Part shown: piece by piece, positions 1-8,616 of the stretch
Layout of the letters: each line of letters begins with the position of its first letter
How positions within the stretch are numbered: position 1 is the first letter of the stretch
Origin: Allobosea sp. BK604
Lineage (GTDB): Bacteria > Pseudomonadota > Alphaproteobacteria > Rhizobiales > Beijerinckiaceae
Reading direction: 5' to 3'
Length of the DNA stretch: 64,000 nt
Assembly (NCBI RefSeq): GCF_004341515.1
Contig: NZ_SLZF01000007.1
Coordinates: 248,001-312,000 of the forward strand
Translations under genes and position numbers: made by a program
The notes under the pieces: model-generated
Database searches by the model: none
What the model saw: only the letters and a program-made list of their open reading frames with translations
What the model was told of the DNA's origin: nothing

Positions 1-83
1 ACAGCTTTGTAATATCAGTGACAGCACTCGCAGTGAAAATCGAACTCGCGGGCGCCACGCGCTCGGTCCCCGGCCTGTTCTGA
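1..83 (+). CDS. 3' end of an upstream gene, possibly T6SS lipoprotein TssJ
   Basis: An open frame enters from the window edge and stops at the TGA at 81-83. It encodes about 26 C-terminal residues ending in VPGLF, alternating hydrophobic and polar as in a beta-strand. TssJ, the outer-membrane lipoprotein of the T6SS membrane complex, commonly precedes tssK, so TssJ is the best guess from position. The fragment is too short to identify from sequence. A FHA (TagH) or other T6SS protein is equally possible. Confidence 0.35.
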   Translation, partial: SFVISVTALAVKIELAGATRSVPGLF

Positions 84-157
84 CCCTTGGGGCAGGGCGG
101 GCAGGGCACAGCATTGAAGCAGACGATGAGCATGGACAGGCGCGAGGGTTCCCGCTG

Positions 158-1489
158 ATGACGCTGATGAGCAAACCGCTCTGGTCGGAAGGCATGCTGA
201 TCCGGCCGCAGCATTTCCAGCAATATGACCGCTGGATCGAGCATGTCATCGAGGGGCGCGCCGCCGGGCTCGACGCCTTCGGCTGGGGCCTGCGTTCGCT
301 CTCGCTCGCGAGCGAACTGCTGCCACTCGGCCGCATCGGCATCACCGGCATCGGCGGGGTCATGCCTGATGGTACCGTGCTCGGCAACGCCTCCCATGCC
401 GGCTTCGAGGCGCGCTCGATTCCGCCCAACACCAAGAATGCCCTGATCAAGGTCGCGGTCTCGGTGCGCGGCCTCGACGGCGCCGAGATCGGCGCCGACG
501 GACGCCAGCGCCGCTACGAGTCGATCGAGCAGCCGATGCGCGACACCACCGCCCCGGGCAAGGGCGCGGTCTCGCTACGTGTCGCCAGGCTGGTTCCGCG
601 CATCCTGATCGAGGGCGAGTCCGAGGACGATCTCGTCACCATGCCGATCGCTCGCATCAAGGAGCTCGATGCGACCGGCGCGATCATCCTCGACGAGAAC
701 TACATCCCGCCCTGTCTCGATTTCCATGTCTCGCAGCGCATGGTCAGGATCGTCAACGAGATCCGCTCGCTGCTGCGCAGCCGCGCCGAGGCGCTCGCCG
801 GCCATGATCCCGCGCAGGCGACCGCCGAGAGCGGCGGCCTCGTCGACCTGATCATCCTCTCGATCGTCAACGGCCAGGAAGCGGTCTTCGACCATTTCGC
901 CGCGACGCCGGGCCTCCATCCCGAGACGGTCTATCGTGCCGCGCTTTCGCTCGCCGGCCATCTCTCGACCTTCACCCGCACGCGCCGGCGCAGCGCCGAT
1001 TTCCCGGCCTATCGCCATCCCGATCTCGACGCCGCCTTCGCACCGGTGCTCGACCAGCTCAGGCAGCTCCTGGCGACCCTGGTCGAACGCAACGCCATCG
1101 CGCTGCCGCTGCAGGATCGCGGCTATGGCATCAGGCTCTCGACCATCTCCGACCGGACCCTGTTCCAGGATTGCCGCTTCGTCCTGATCGCGGTCGCGAG
1201 CGTGCCGACCGAGAGCCTGCGCAGCCAATTGCCGATCTCGATGAAGATCGGCTCGGTCGAGCAGATCCGCGACCTCGTCAACCTGCAATTGCCGGGCATT
1301 CCGCTCAGGGCGCTGCCGGTGGCGCCGCGTGAGCTGCCCTTCCTGCAGAGCGGCGTCTATTTCGAGCTCGATCAGAGCGTCGAGCTCTGGCGCAACCTGA
1401 CGCGCTCCGCGGCCGTCGCCTTCCATGTCAGCGGCGACTATCCCGACCTGCATCTCGAATTCTGGGCGATCCGCGGGAAACGTTCGTGA
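158..1489 (+). CDS. tssK: T6SS baseplate protein TssK
   Basis: 443 residues, the usual TssK length. The N-terminus reads LWSEGMLIRPQHFQQYDRW, the diagnostic TssK/ImpJ opening (WSEGM..RPQHFQ). TssK is a trimeric cytoplasmic baseplate component that links the TssE/F/G wedge to the TssJLM membrane complex. A GAGGG at 144-148 sits 9 bases before the ATG at 158. An in-frame ATG at 167 (MSKPLWSEG) is an alternative start. The stop overlaps the GTG of tssL by four bases (GTGA), so the two are translationally coupled. Confidence 0.95.
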   Translation: MTLMSKPLWSEGMLIRPQHFQQYDRWIEHVIEGRAAGLDAFGWGLRSLSLASELLPLGRIGITGIGGVMPDGTVLGNASHAGFEARSIPPNTKNALIKVAVSVRGLDGAEIGADGRQRRYESIEQPMRDTTAPGKGAVSLRVARLVPRILIEGESEDDLVTMPIARIKELDATGAIILDENYIPPCLDFHVSQRMVRIVNEIRSLLRSRAEALAGHDPAQATAESGGLVDLIILSIVNGQEAVFDHFAATPGLHPETVYRAALSLAGHLSTFTRTRRRSADFPAYRHPDLDAAFAPVLDQLRQLLATLVERNAIALPLQDRGYGIRLSTISDRTLFQDCRFVLIAVASVPTESLRSQLPISMKIGSVEQIRDLVNLQLPGIPLRALPVAPRELPFLQSGVYFELDQSVELWRNLTRSAAVAFHVSGDYPDLHLEFWAIRGKRS

Positions 1490-2478
1490 AGCAGGTCCCG
1501 GATCCGAGCCTGGACGCTCCCACCGTCGTCGGTCACAAGCCGACGGGGCTGCTGCAGCCACGCGCGCCGTCGCCCTCCGTGCTCGATATCCCGACCACGC
1601 CGATCATACCGCCGCCGCCGCGGCAGATGGCGCCCGCGCCGGGCAACGCCATGCGCGCCCAGACCGTGCCCGGCCTCGCCGGCACCGATCTCGCCGCGCG
1701 CCAGTCGCGCGAGCCGGCGCCGCGCGAGGCGGGCGGCCGCAGCGTCAGCATGCAGCTCGCCAGCGAGCCGGCCGGGCCCTCCGACGCGATCATCGCCGCC
1801 GCCGGGCCGCTGCTCGTGCTGGTGGCGCAACTGCGTGACGCGGTCGAGTTCGCCGATGTCACGACCCTGCGCAACGAGGTGGTCAACCAGATCCAGAAAT
1901 TCGAGGAGATGGCGGTCAAGTTCGGCGCCTCCGCCGGCGATGTCAGCGCCGCCCGTTACATCCTCTGCTCGCTGATCGACGAGACGGTGATGACCACGCC
2001 CTGGGGCAGCGCCAGCACCTGGAGCACGAGCTCGCTGCTCAACCGCTTCCATAACGAGACCTGGGGCGGCGAGAAGGTTTTTGCCATCCTCGACAGGGTC
2101 AAGGCCGATCCGAAGAAGAGCCTCGTCCTGCTCAAGCTGATCGACATGGTCCTCGTCCTCGGCTTCGAGGGCATGTACCGCGTGCTCGATGGCGGCCGCG
2201 AGCGCCTGGCCGATCTGCGCGACGAGGTCGGCTCGCTGGTGGCGCAGCATTCGCCGCCGCCGCCCTCCGAGCTCTCGGCCGAATGGCGCGGCTTCAGCGG
2301 CCAGAAATCGCTCAGGACCTTCCTGCCGCTCTGGGTCGTCTTCGCCGTCACCGGCGTGCTGCTGGTCTGCATCTACGGCTACCAGCGCTACAAGCTGACC
2401 AGCAATCTCTCGCCGGTGGTCGAGCAGTTGCGCGGCCTCAACGCCTCGATCAGCCCGATCGGAGGCGCTGCGCCATGA
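1486..2478 (+). CDS. tssL: T6SS inner-membrane protein TssL (DotU/IcmH)
   Basis: 330 residues. Residues 1-75 are a proline/alanine-rich cytoplasmic tail. The DotU domain follows (about 95-275), with the recognisable ALIDETVMTTPWG-like and NETWGGEKVF segments. One hydrophobic helix lies at about 279-302 near the C-terminus, the expected C-tail anchor. There is no OmpA-like peptidoglycan-binding extension, so anchoring to the wall must come from another protein. The start is a GTG overlapping the tssK stop; the end overlaps tssM by ATGA at 2475-2478. TssL pairs with TssM in the membrane complex. Confidence 0.95.
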   Translation: MKQVPDPSLDAPTVVGHKPTGLLQPRAPSPSVLDIPTTPIIPPPPRQMAPAPGNAMRAQTVPGLAGTDLAARQSREPAPREAGGRSVSMQLASEPAGPSDAIIAAAGPLLVLVAQLRDAVEFADVTTLRNEVVNQIQKFEEMAVKFGASAGDVSAARYILCSLIDETVMTTPWGSASTWSTSSLLNRFHNETWGGEKVFAILDRVKADPKKSLVLLKLIDMVLVLGFEGMYRVLDGGRERLADLRDEVGSLVAQHSPPPPSELSAEWRGFSGQKSLRTFLPLWVVFAVTGVLLVCIYGYQRYKLTSNLSPVVEQLRGLNASISPIGGAAP

Positions 2479-5400
2479 TCCGCTCCTTCCTGATGGGCTT
2501 CCTGAGCTGGCGCGGCATCGTCACGCTGCTCGGCCTCGCCGCGCTCTGCGCGGTGATCTGGTTCGCCGGTCCCTTTCTCGTCTTCGGCGACATGCAGCCG
2601 CTGGCGCCGATCGAGAACCGTGTCACGACCATCGTCGTCCTGCTCGGCGGCCTCTTCGCCCTGGCCCTGATCCGGCTCTGGCTGGCACGGCGCGCCAATG
2701 CCCGGATGATCAAGTCGCTGCTCGACACCGAGGGTCTGGCCTCGATGGCCGATAGCGGCGGGGTCGAGGAAGTCGCGATCATCCGCGAGCGCTTCGAGGA
2801 GGCCCTGACCACGCTGCGCGACACGGTCTTCGAGGGCAAGAAGGGCAATGGCTATCTCTTCGAATTGCCCTGGTACGTGATCATCGGCCCGCCGGGCGCC
2901 GGCAAGACCACGATCCTGAAGAATTCCGGCCTCGATTTCCCGTTGGCGCGCAAATTCGGCTCTGACCCGGTCGCGGGCCTCGGCGGCACCCGCCATTGCG
3001 ACTGGTGGTTCACCGAGCAGGCCGTGATGATCGACACGGCCGGCCGTTACACCACGCAGGATGCCGGCAATGTCGTCGATCGCGCCGCCTGGCGCGGCTT
3101 CCTCGACCTGCTCAAGGCGCATCGCCGCCGCCGCCCGCTCAACGGCATCATCATCGCGATCAGCCTCTCCGACATCCTGCTGCAGAGCGAGGCCGAGCGG
3201 AAACGCCATATCGCTGCCCTGCGCTCGCGCCTGCAGGAGCTGACGCAGACCTTCGGCATGGAGCTGCCGACCTATCTGCTCATCACCAAATGCGACCTGA
3301 TCGCCGGCTTCACCGAGTTCTTCGACGGGCTCGGTGAGCCACAGCGCGCCCAGGTCTGGGGCATGACGCTGCCGCACGACCAGAACCTCAACACCAAGCT
3401 CGCCGAGATCTTCGACCAGGGCTTCCGCGGCCTGGTCGAGCGGCTCGAGGCCTTGATGCCGGAGCGTGCCCATTCCGAGCGTGGCCTCGCCCGGCGCGGG
3501 CGCATCTTCACCTTCCCGAAGGAATTCGCCAGCCTTCGCCGCGATATCGGCAGCTTCGTCCACGAGGTCTTCAAGCCCAGCCGCTTCGAGGCCCATTCCA
3601 AGCTGCGCGGGGTCTATTTCACCTCGGGCACGCAGGAGGGCACGCCGATCGACCGCGTGCTCGCCGCCTTCGGCCGCAGCTTCGGCCTCTCCGGCAGCCA
3701 GCGCGCGCCCTTCTCGGGCCAGGGCAAGGCCTTCTTCGTCAACCGCCTGCTGACCGATGTCGTCTTCGAGGAGCAGGGGCTCGTCGGCGTCGACCGCAAG
3801 CTCGAGCGCCGGCTCGTCGTCGCCCAGAGCGCCGGCTATGCCGTCGCGGCCGCACTGTTCCTCGGCTTCTGCGCGCTCTGGTGGGGCGCGGCGAGTCGCA
3901 GCGAGGCCCGCATCAACGCCACCGCACAGGCCACGGCGGCGGCGCAGTCGCGCATCGCCGAGATGGGCCAGCGCCCGACGCTCGCCACCATCCTGCCGGC
4001 GCTGAACGCCGTCGAGGCCGTGCGCGACGCCACCGGCCATGCCGATTTCTTCGCCTGGCTCGACGGGCTCGGGCTCGCCGCGACGCCGACGCTGGCGCCG
4101 CTCGCCGACGGGCTCCGCGACAAGCTCCTGACCGACCGGCTCCTGCCCGGCGTCGGCAGCCGCGTCTCCGAGCGCCTCAACGGCCTGATCCAGGTCGGCG
4201 GCGACGCCGAGGCGACCCGCGATCTGCTGCGAAGCTATCTCATGCTCGGCGATCCCTCGCGCTATGACCGCGCCGCGGTGCTGAAGACGCTGAAGGAGGA
4301 GGCGCAGCTCGCCTTTCCCATCGACCGCAGCAAGCTCGCCGAGATGAACGGTCATATCGAGCATCTGATGAACCTGCTGCCGCGGCCGATGATCCTCGAC
4401 GCGAGGCTGGTCGACTATGTGCGCTCGCGCCTGACACGGACGCCGCGGACCGAGCAGGTCTATGCCAGGCTCTTGCGCGAGGCGGCGCAGAACCCGCGCC
4501 TGCGGCCGGTCAACCTCGCCTCGGTGATCGGGCCGGGCAGCCTGCAGATCGCCTCGGCCCGCTCGAGCGACGCGGTCTCGGTTATTCCCGCCGCCTTCAC
4601 CCGCGAGGGCTTCTACGAATTCGTGCTGCCGCGCTTGCCTGTGCTGATCCGCGAGGAGCTCGGCGTCGACTGGGTGACCGGCGGCGACAAGGCGAGCGAC
4701 GGCGTCGTCCAGACCATCGCCAAGGAGGTGATGGAGCGTTACGTTGCCGATTACACCCGCTCCTGGCAGGCGGCGATCGCCAATGTCGGGCTTGTGCCGT
4801 TCAGCGATCTGCAGCGCGGCCTCACCGCCGTCCAGGCGCTGGCCGGCGCCAATTCGCCACTGGAGCGCCTGGTCGGCGTCGTCCGTACCAATACCGAGCT
4901 GCCCCTGCCGGGCGATCAGGCCGCCGCGGCGGCCAATGCCGCCTCGCCGATTCCCGGCGCGCTCGGCGGCGGGCTGATCGCGCAGGCCGCGAGCGGCGCC
5001 GCCAATGCCGGCGTCGCGGCGGCGCTCGGCGATGCGCCCTGGCCCGGCATCGCCATTGGCGCCCCGTTCAAGCCCCTGATCGAGCTGGTCGCACCGCCAA
5101 GCGGCGCCCAGCCGCAAATGGCGCGCGTGCGCGAGCTCTTCAGCGGCGTCTACGGCGCGCTCAGCAATGTCGCCAATGCGCCCGACCCACGCCAGGCCGC
5201 CTATCAGCTGGTCGTCAGCCGCAAGGGCTCGGGGCCTGACCCGCTGGCGCAGCTGCGCGCCGATTCAGCGCTGCGGCCCGATCCGGTCCGCGGCGTCATG
5301 CGCGATGTCGCCAATGCGAGCTGGGCCGCGGTGCTCAGCGGCGGTCTCGGCCATGTCAACGAGGCCTGGCGGCGCGATGTGCTGCCGGTCTGCCAGGGCG

Positions 5401-6053
5401 CGCTCGACCAGCGTTACCCGATGTTCGGCGACGGGCGCGACGAGGTCTCGCTGCGTGATTTCGGCGATTTCTTCCGCCCCGGCGGGCTGATGGACGATTT
5501 CTTCCAGAAATACCTGTCGCCCTTCGTGACCGACCAGCGTACCGGCTATGCCCCGGCGGTGGTCGATGGCACGGCGCTGCCGCTGCGCAGCGAGGCCTTG
5601 CAGCAATTCGCCCGGGCGCGGGCGATCCGCGGCGCCTTCTTCTCCGGCACGGGCTCCGCCCCTTCGGTCAAGTTCAGCTTGCGGCCCTCCTTCCTCGATC
5701 CGCGGCTGCTGCGGGCCACCATGTCGATCGACGGGCGCGATCTCGTCTACCGCCATGAGGCGACGCGTGCCTACGACCTGGAATGGCCGACCCGCAGCGA
5801 ATCCAGCTCGGTCTCGGTGACGCTGACCGATCTCAACGGCAAGGACACCCGCATCGAGAAGACCGGCGCCTGGGCCCTGTTTCGTTTGGTCGATGCCTCC
5901 AACATCGCCGCGCGCGGCGGCGCCGATCAGTTCAGCATCACCGTCACCGGCGAAGGCGGCACGCGCGTCTCCTATCAACTGCGCGCCTCCAGCATCAACA
6001 ACCCGTTCAGCCTGGGGGTTCTGCGCGCCTTCAGATGCCCCGATTCACTGTGA
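2475..6053 (+). CDS. tssM: T6SS membrane protein TssM (IcmF)
   Basis: 1192 residues, typical for TssM. Two hydrophobic helices near the N-terminus (about 13-36 and 50-70) flank a short loop. The cytoplasmic NTPase-like domain has an intact Walker A, GPPGAGKT at 138-145, and a DTAGRY motif. A third membrane helix lies near 450-475, followed by the large periplasmic IcmF-related domain that contacts TssJ. The intact Walker A matters because some TssM proteins have lost it. An open frame extends upstream to 2283, but the ATG at 2475 overlaps the tssL stop and directly precedes the first membrane helix, so it is the start. Confidence 0.95.
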   Translation: MIRSFLMGFLSWRGIVTLLGLAALCAVIWFAGPFLVFGDMQPLAPIENRVTTIVVLLGGLFALALIRLWLARRANARMIKSLLDTEGLASMADSGGVEEVAIIRERFEEALTTLRDTVFEGKKGNGYLFELPWYVIIGPPGAGKTTILKNSGLDFPLARKFGSDPVAGLGGTRHCDWWFTEQAVMIDTAGRYTTQDAGNVVDRAAWRGFLDLLKAHRRRRPLNGIIIAISLSDILLQSEAERKRHIAALRSRLQELTQTFGMELPTYLLITKCDLIAGFTEFFDGLGEPQRAQVWGMTLPHDQNLNTKLAEIFDQGFRGLVERLEALMPERAHSERGLARRGRIFTFPKEFASLRRDIGSFVHEVFKPSRFEAHSKLRGVYFTSGTQEGTPIDRVLAAFGRSFGLSGSQRAPFSGQGKAFFVNRLLTDVVFEEQGLVGVDRKLERRLVVAQSAGYAVAAALFLGFCALWWGAASRSEARINATAQATAAAQSRIAEMGQRPTLATILPALNAVEAVRDATGHADFFAWLDGLGLAATPTLAPLADGLRDKLLTDRLLPGVGSRVSERLNGLIQVGGDAEATRDLLRSYLMLGDPSRYDRAAVLKTLKEEAQLAFPIDRSKLAEMNGHIEHLMNLLPRPMILDARLVDYVRSRLTRTPRTEQVYARLLREAAQNPRLRPVNLASVIGPGSLQIASARSSDAVSVIPAAFTREGFYEFVLPRLPVLIREELGVDWVTGGDKASDGVVQTIAKEVMERYVADYTRSWQAAIANVGLVPFSDLQRGLTAVQALAGANSPLERLVGVVRTNTELPLPGDQAAAAANAASPIPGALGGGLIAQAASGAANAGVAAALGDAPWPGIAIGAPFKPLIELVAPPSGAQPQMARVRELFSGVYGALSNVANAPDPRQAAYQLVVSRKGSGPDPLAQLRADSALRPDPVRGVMRDVANASWAAVLSGGLGHVNEAWRRDVLPVCQGALDQRYPMFGDGRDEVSLRDFGDFFRPGGLMDDFFQKYLSPFVTDQRTGYAPAVVDGTALPLRSEALQQFARARAIRGAFFSGTGSAPSVKFSLRPSFLDPRLLRATMSIDGRDLVYRHEATRAYDLEWPTRSESSSVSVTLTDLNGKDTRIEKTGAWALFRLVDASNIAARGGADQFSITVTGEGGTRVSYQLRASSINNPFSLGVLRAFRCPDSL

Positions 6054-6772
6054 TGACGACGCGGCCCGCGGTCGGCCTTTTCGGAAAGCTGCCTTGGGAG
6101 GGGGATTTCATCCAGCGCGGCCTGCCCTCGCGCTTCGTCCGCCCCTGGGACGAATGGCTGTCGCAGGCCATGGCGGCAAGCCGAGAGGCGCTCGGCCCCA
6201 GATGGTCCGATGCCTATCTGCTCAGCCCGCCCTGGCGCTTCGTCATCGAGCCCGGGATTCTCGGGCCTTCCGGCTGGGCCGGAATCCTTGCCTCCTCGGT
6301 CGATCGCGTCCGGCGCTTCTTCCCGCTGACATTGGCGCTGGAACTGCCTGCCGGACTCGCAGCGGTCGAGGGCGCGGTTTCGCTCGGACCGCTCTGTGCG
6401 ATCCTGGAGGAGGCCGCGCTGTCGCTGATCGATGCCGACCAGTCGCTCGATCTCGCCCTGGAGCAGACGGCGCTGAGGGCCGAGGCCGCGCTGATCGTGA
6501 TGCGGCCGCCGCTACCGTTCAGCGACGGTGCGAGCGCCGCAGGCGCATCCGCCCTGCTCGCCGCGACGGGAGACGATGCGCCATTGCAGGCTCTGGCCGG
6601 TGCCGCGACCGGGGACGCCGAGAGCGGCTGGTGGCATGATCGCTGGAGCGGGCATGCGCCTGCCGCGATCCGCTGCGAGGGGCTGCCCGACCCTGCCGGC
6701 TTCGCCGCCTTCCTCGATGGCGACTGGCCGCGTCATGGCTGGAGCACGACCATGATCGAGGCCGGCCGATGA
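6053..6772 (+). CDS. tagF: T6SS-associated protein TagF (DUF2094)
   Basis: 239 residues. The N-terminus has the family signature GLFGKLPWEGDFIQRGLPS, and later segments (WAGILASSVDRVRRFFPL) also fit DUF2094. In Pseudomonas and Agrobacterium, TagF acts as a post-translational repressor of T6SS assembly, relieved through the PpkA/PppA phosphorylation pathway. Here it is followed directly by a phosphatase and a kinase, as in those systems. The ATG at 6053 shares one base with the tssM stop (TGATG) and gives the usual family start. An in-frame ATG at 6035 would add six residues. The end overlaps the next gene by ATGA. Confidence 0.9.
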   Translation: MTTRPAVGLFGKLPWEGDFIQRGLPSRFVRPWDEWLSQAMAASREALGPRWSDAYLLSPPWRFVIEPGILGPSGWAGILASSVDRVRRFFPLTLALELPAGLAAVEGAVSLGPLCAILEEAALSLIDADQSLDLALEQTALRAEAALIVMRPPLPFSDGASAAGASALLAATGDDAPLQALAGAATGDAESGWWHDRWSGHAPAAIRCEGLPDPAGFAAFLDGDWPRHGWSTTMIEAGR

Positions 6773-7464
6773 CCGCGCCGCTGATCTGGGATGTCTCTTC
6801 CGCCACGATGCAGGGGCCGAACCACGACGACAACCAGGACGCCTATGCCGCCTGGCCGGAGGCCGGGCTCTTCGTCGTCGCAGATGGGATGGGCGGCCAT
6901 ACCGATGGCGGCCTCGCCAGCCGCTCCATCGTCGAGATCCTGCAGACCGTGCTCGAGCCCGGTGTCGAGCTCACCGTGCGCGTGGCGCTGGCCGAGGAGG
7001 CGATCGAGGCCGTCAACACTGCCCTGCGCGAGAAAGCCGATACCTTGCCGAGCCGTGACATCATCGGCTCGACCGTGGTCGCGCTCCTGGTTGGCGACGA
7101 TCTCGCCGTCTCGCTCTGGGTCGGCGATTCCCGCATCTACCATTTCAGCCAGGGGCGGCTGCGCCGGCTGACCCGGGACCATACGCTGGCCGAGGATAGC
7201 GACGTCACCGAGGGCAATCTCAACGTGCTGACGCGCGCTGTCGGCTCGACCCGACATGTCGAGATCGAGCGCCTGGTCACCGAGGTCGCCGCGGGCGATA
7301 CCCTGCTCGTCTGCAGCGACGGCCTGACCAAGGCCCTGAGCGAGGAGGAGATCGCGAGCTTCCTGGCCGAGCCGCTGCCGGGGCTGGCGGAGCGCCTCGT
7401 TGCCCGCGCCGTGGTCAGCGGCGGGCGCGACGACACCACGGCCGTCGTGGCTCGCTGTCGATGA
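6769..7464 (+). CDS. pppA: PP2C-family Ser/Thr phosphatase (PppA/Stp1-like) of the T6SS
   Basis: 231 residues covering one PP2C domain. The metal-binding motifs are present in order: NQD with Asp24, ADGMGGH with Asp39, VGDSRIY, CSDGL, and a terminal GRDDTTAVV. It should dephosphorylate targets of the neighbouring kinase; in Pseudomonas the PppA/PpkA pair turns T6SS assembly off and on through the FHA protein. It overlaps tagF by four bases and is followed 18 bases later by the kinase. There is no membrane segment, so it is cytoplasmic. Confidence 0.92.
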   Translation: MTAPLIWDVSSATMQGPNHDDNQDAYAAWPEAGLFVVADGMGGHTDGGLASRSIVEILQTVLEPGVELTVRVALAEEAIEAVNTALREKADTLPSRDIIGSTVVALLVGDDLAVSLWVGDSRIYHFSQGRLRRLTRDHTLAEDSDVTEGNLNVLTRAVGSTRHVEIERLVTEVAAGDTLLVCSDGLTKALSEEEIASFLAEPLPGLAERLVARAVVSGGRDDTTAVVARCR

Positions 7465-7482
7465 GGGCGCCCTGACGGCATC

Positions 7483-8493
7483 ATGAAGCGCATTCGGGGA
7501 AAGATACCGCATCGGCCGGTCGAGCGAGCGCTCCCCGTTCCTCTCGGCACCAAGGTGCGCGGGCGCTTCAAGATCATCGACGTCATCGGCCGCGGCGGCA
7601 TGAGCACGGTCTATCGCGCCATCGATCTCGTACGGGTAAGGGCGCGCGCCGCCGATACCGACATCGCGCTCAAGGTCATCGATGTCGACGAAGGCTATCG
7701 GCCGGACGCGATCGCCCTGCTGCATCGCGAGGGCAGGCGGCTGCTCGAGTTGCAGCATCCCAATATCGTCCGCGTCTACGATTCCGACGAGGACGGCTCG
7801 CTGCATTTCCTGGTCATGGAGCTGCTGCGCGGCAAGACGCTCGCCAAGGTGATGGAGGAGCGCGATGGCAGGCCGCTCGATGCTTCGCTCGCCATGCGCG
7901 TGATCCGCGGCGTCGGCGACGGGCTCTCCGCCGCGCATGCTCAGGGCATGATCCATGGCGACGTCAAGCCAGGCAACGTCTTCGTCACCCGCGAGGGCAT
8001 GGTCAAGCTGATCGATTTCGGCACCGCCCAGGGCACGGCGCGGCGCGATCACGATCCCGACGAGGATGCGACCTCGCATTATGTCGACCGCATGCGCGCG
8101 GTCACCCCGGCCTACGCTTCGCTGGAGATGCTGGCCGGCGAATTGCCGGACGAGCGCGACGACGTCTTTTCCTTCGCCGTCATCGCCTATCTGATCCTGT
8201 CCGGCGCCCATCCGTTCGGCGGCAAGACGGCCGAGCAGGCGCGCAGGGAAGGGCTGGCGGCGACGCGGCCGCCAAAGCTCGCCGGCGCACGCTGGGTCGT
8301 GCTGCGCGAGGCCCTGGCGCTGGCGCGCGCCGACCGGATCGCGACGGTCGCGGCCTTCTCCAGCCGGCTCGCGCGGCCGACGCTTTCCGATTATTGGCGG
8401 GCGCTGCGGCCGCAGGCGCGCCGGCCCATCGCGACGAGCGACATCTCCGTTCCGGCCAGCGGGGAAAAGCCGCCGACGCCGTCAGCGTCGTAA
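7483..8493 (+). CDS. ppkA: Hanks-type Ser/Thr kinase, PpkA-like
   Basis: 336 residues, essentially one kinase domain (about 28-290) with a short Pro/Ser tail and no membrane helix or sensor domain. Motifs seen: glycine loop GRGGMSTVY, Lys64 in IALKVID, catalytic loop HGDVKPGN near 157-164, DFGTAQ, and the ASLEM segment replacing APE. The residue before the catalytic Asp is Gly rather than Arg, so this is a non-RD kinase and may not need activation-loop phosphorylation in the usual way. With the upstream PP2C gene it forms the T6SS phosphorylation switch. It lacks the long periplasmic part of Pseudomonas PpkA. Confidence 0.9.
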   Translation: MKRIRGKIPHRPVERALPVPLGTKVRGRFKIIDVIGRGGMSTVYRAIDLVRVRARAADTDIALKVIDVDEGYRPDAIALLHREGRRLLELQHPNIVRVYDSDEDGSLHFLVMELLRGKTLAKVMEERDGRPLDASLAMRVIRGVGDGLSAAHAQGMIHGDVKPGNVFVTREGMVKLIDFGTAQGTARRDHDPDEDATSHYVDRMRAVTPAYASLEMLAGELPDERDDVFSFAVIAYLILSGAHPFGGKTAEQARREGLAATRPPKLAGARWVVLREALALARADRIATVAAFSSRLARPTLSDYWRALRPQARRPIATSDISVPASGEKPPTPSAS

Positions 8494-8616
8494 ACCTGTC
8501 AACAGCGCTGCCTAGTTTACGCTACGTCCCCTTTCTCCGTTCCGGCGTCTGCCACGGGCAAGCCAGCCGGAAATACATTCGCGCTTGATCAACCTGCTTT
8601 CCGAGGCTGCGCCGCC

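Noticed and set aside
2388..5117. Very long open frame (909 codons) on the minus strand opposite tssM
   Set aside because: Composition is Arg/Gln/Gly/Ala-rich without domain character, typical of the antisense frame of a GC-rich gene. tssM on the plus strand is unmistakable.
8569..8582. GG-N10-GC match upstream of vgrG as a second sigma-54 promoter
   Set aside because: Only the GG/GC pair and a few other positions match; the CACG and TTGC contexts are absent.
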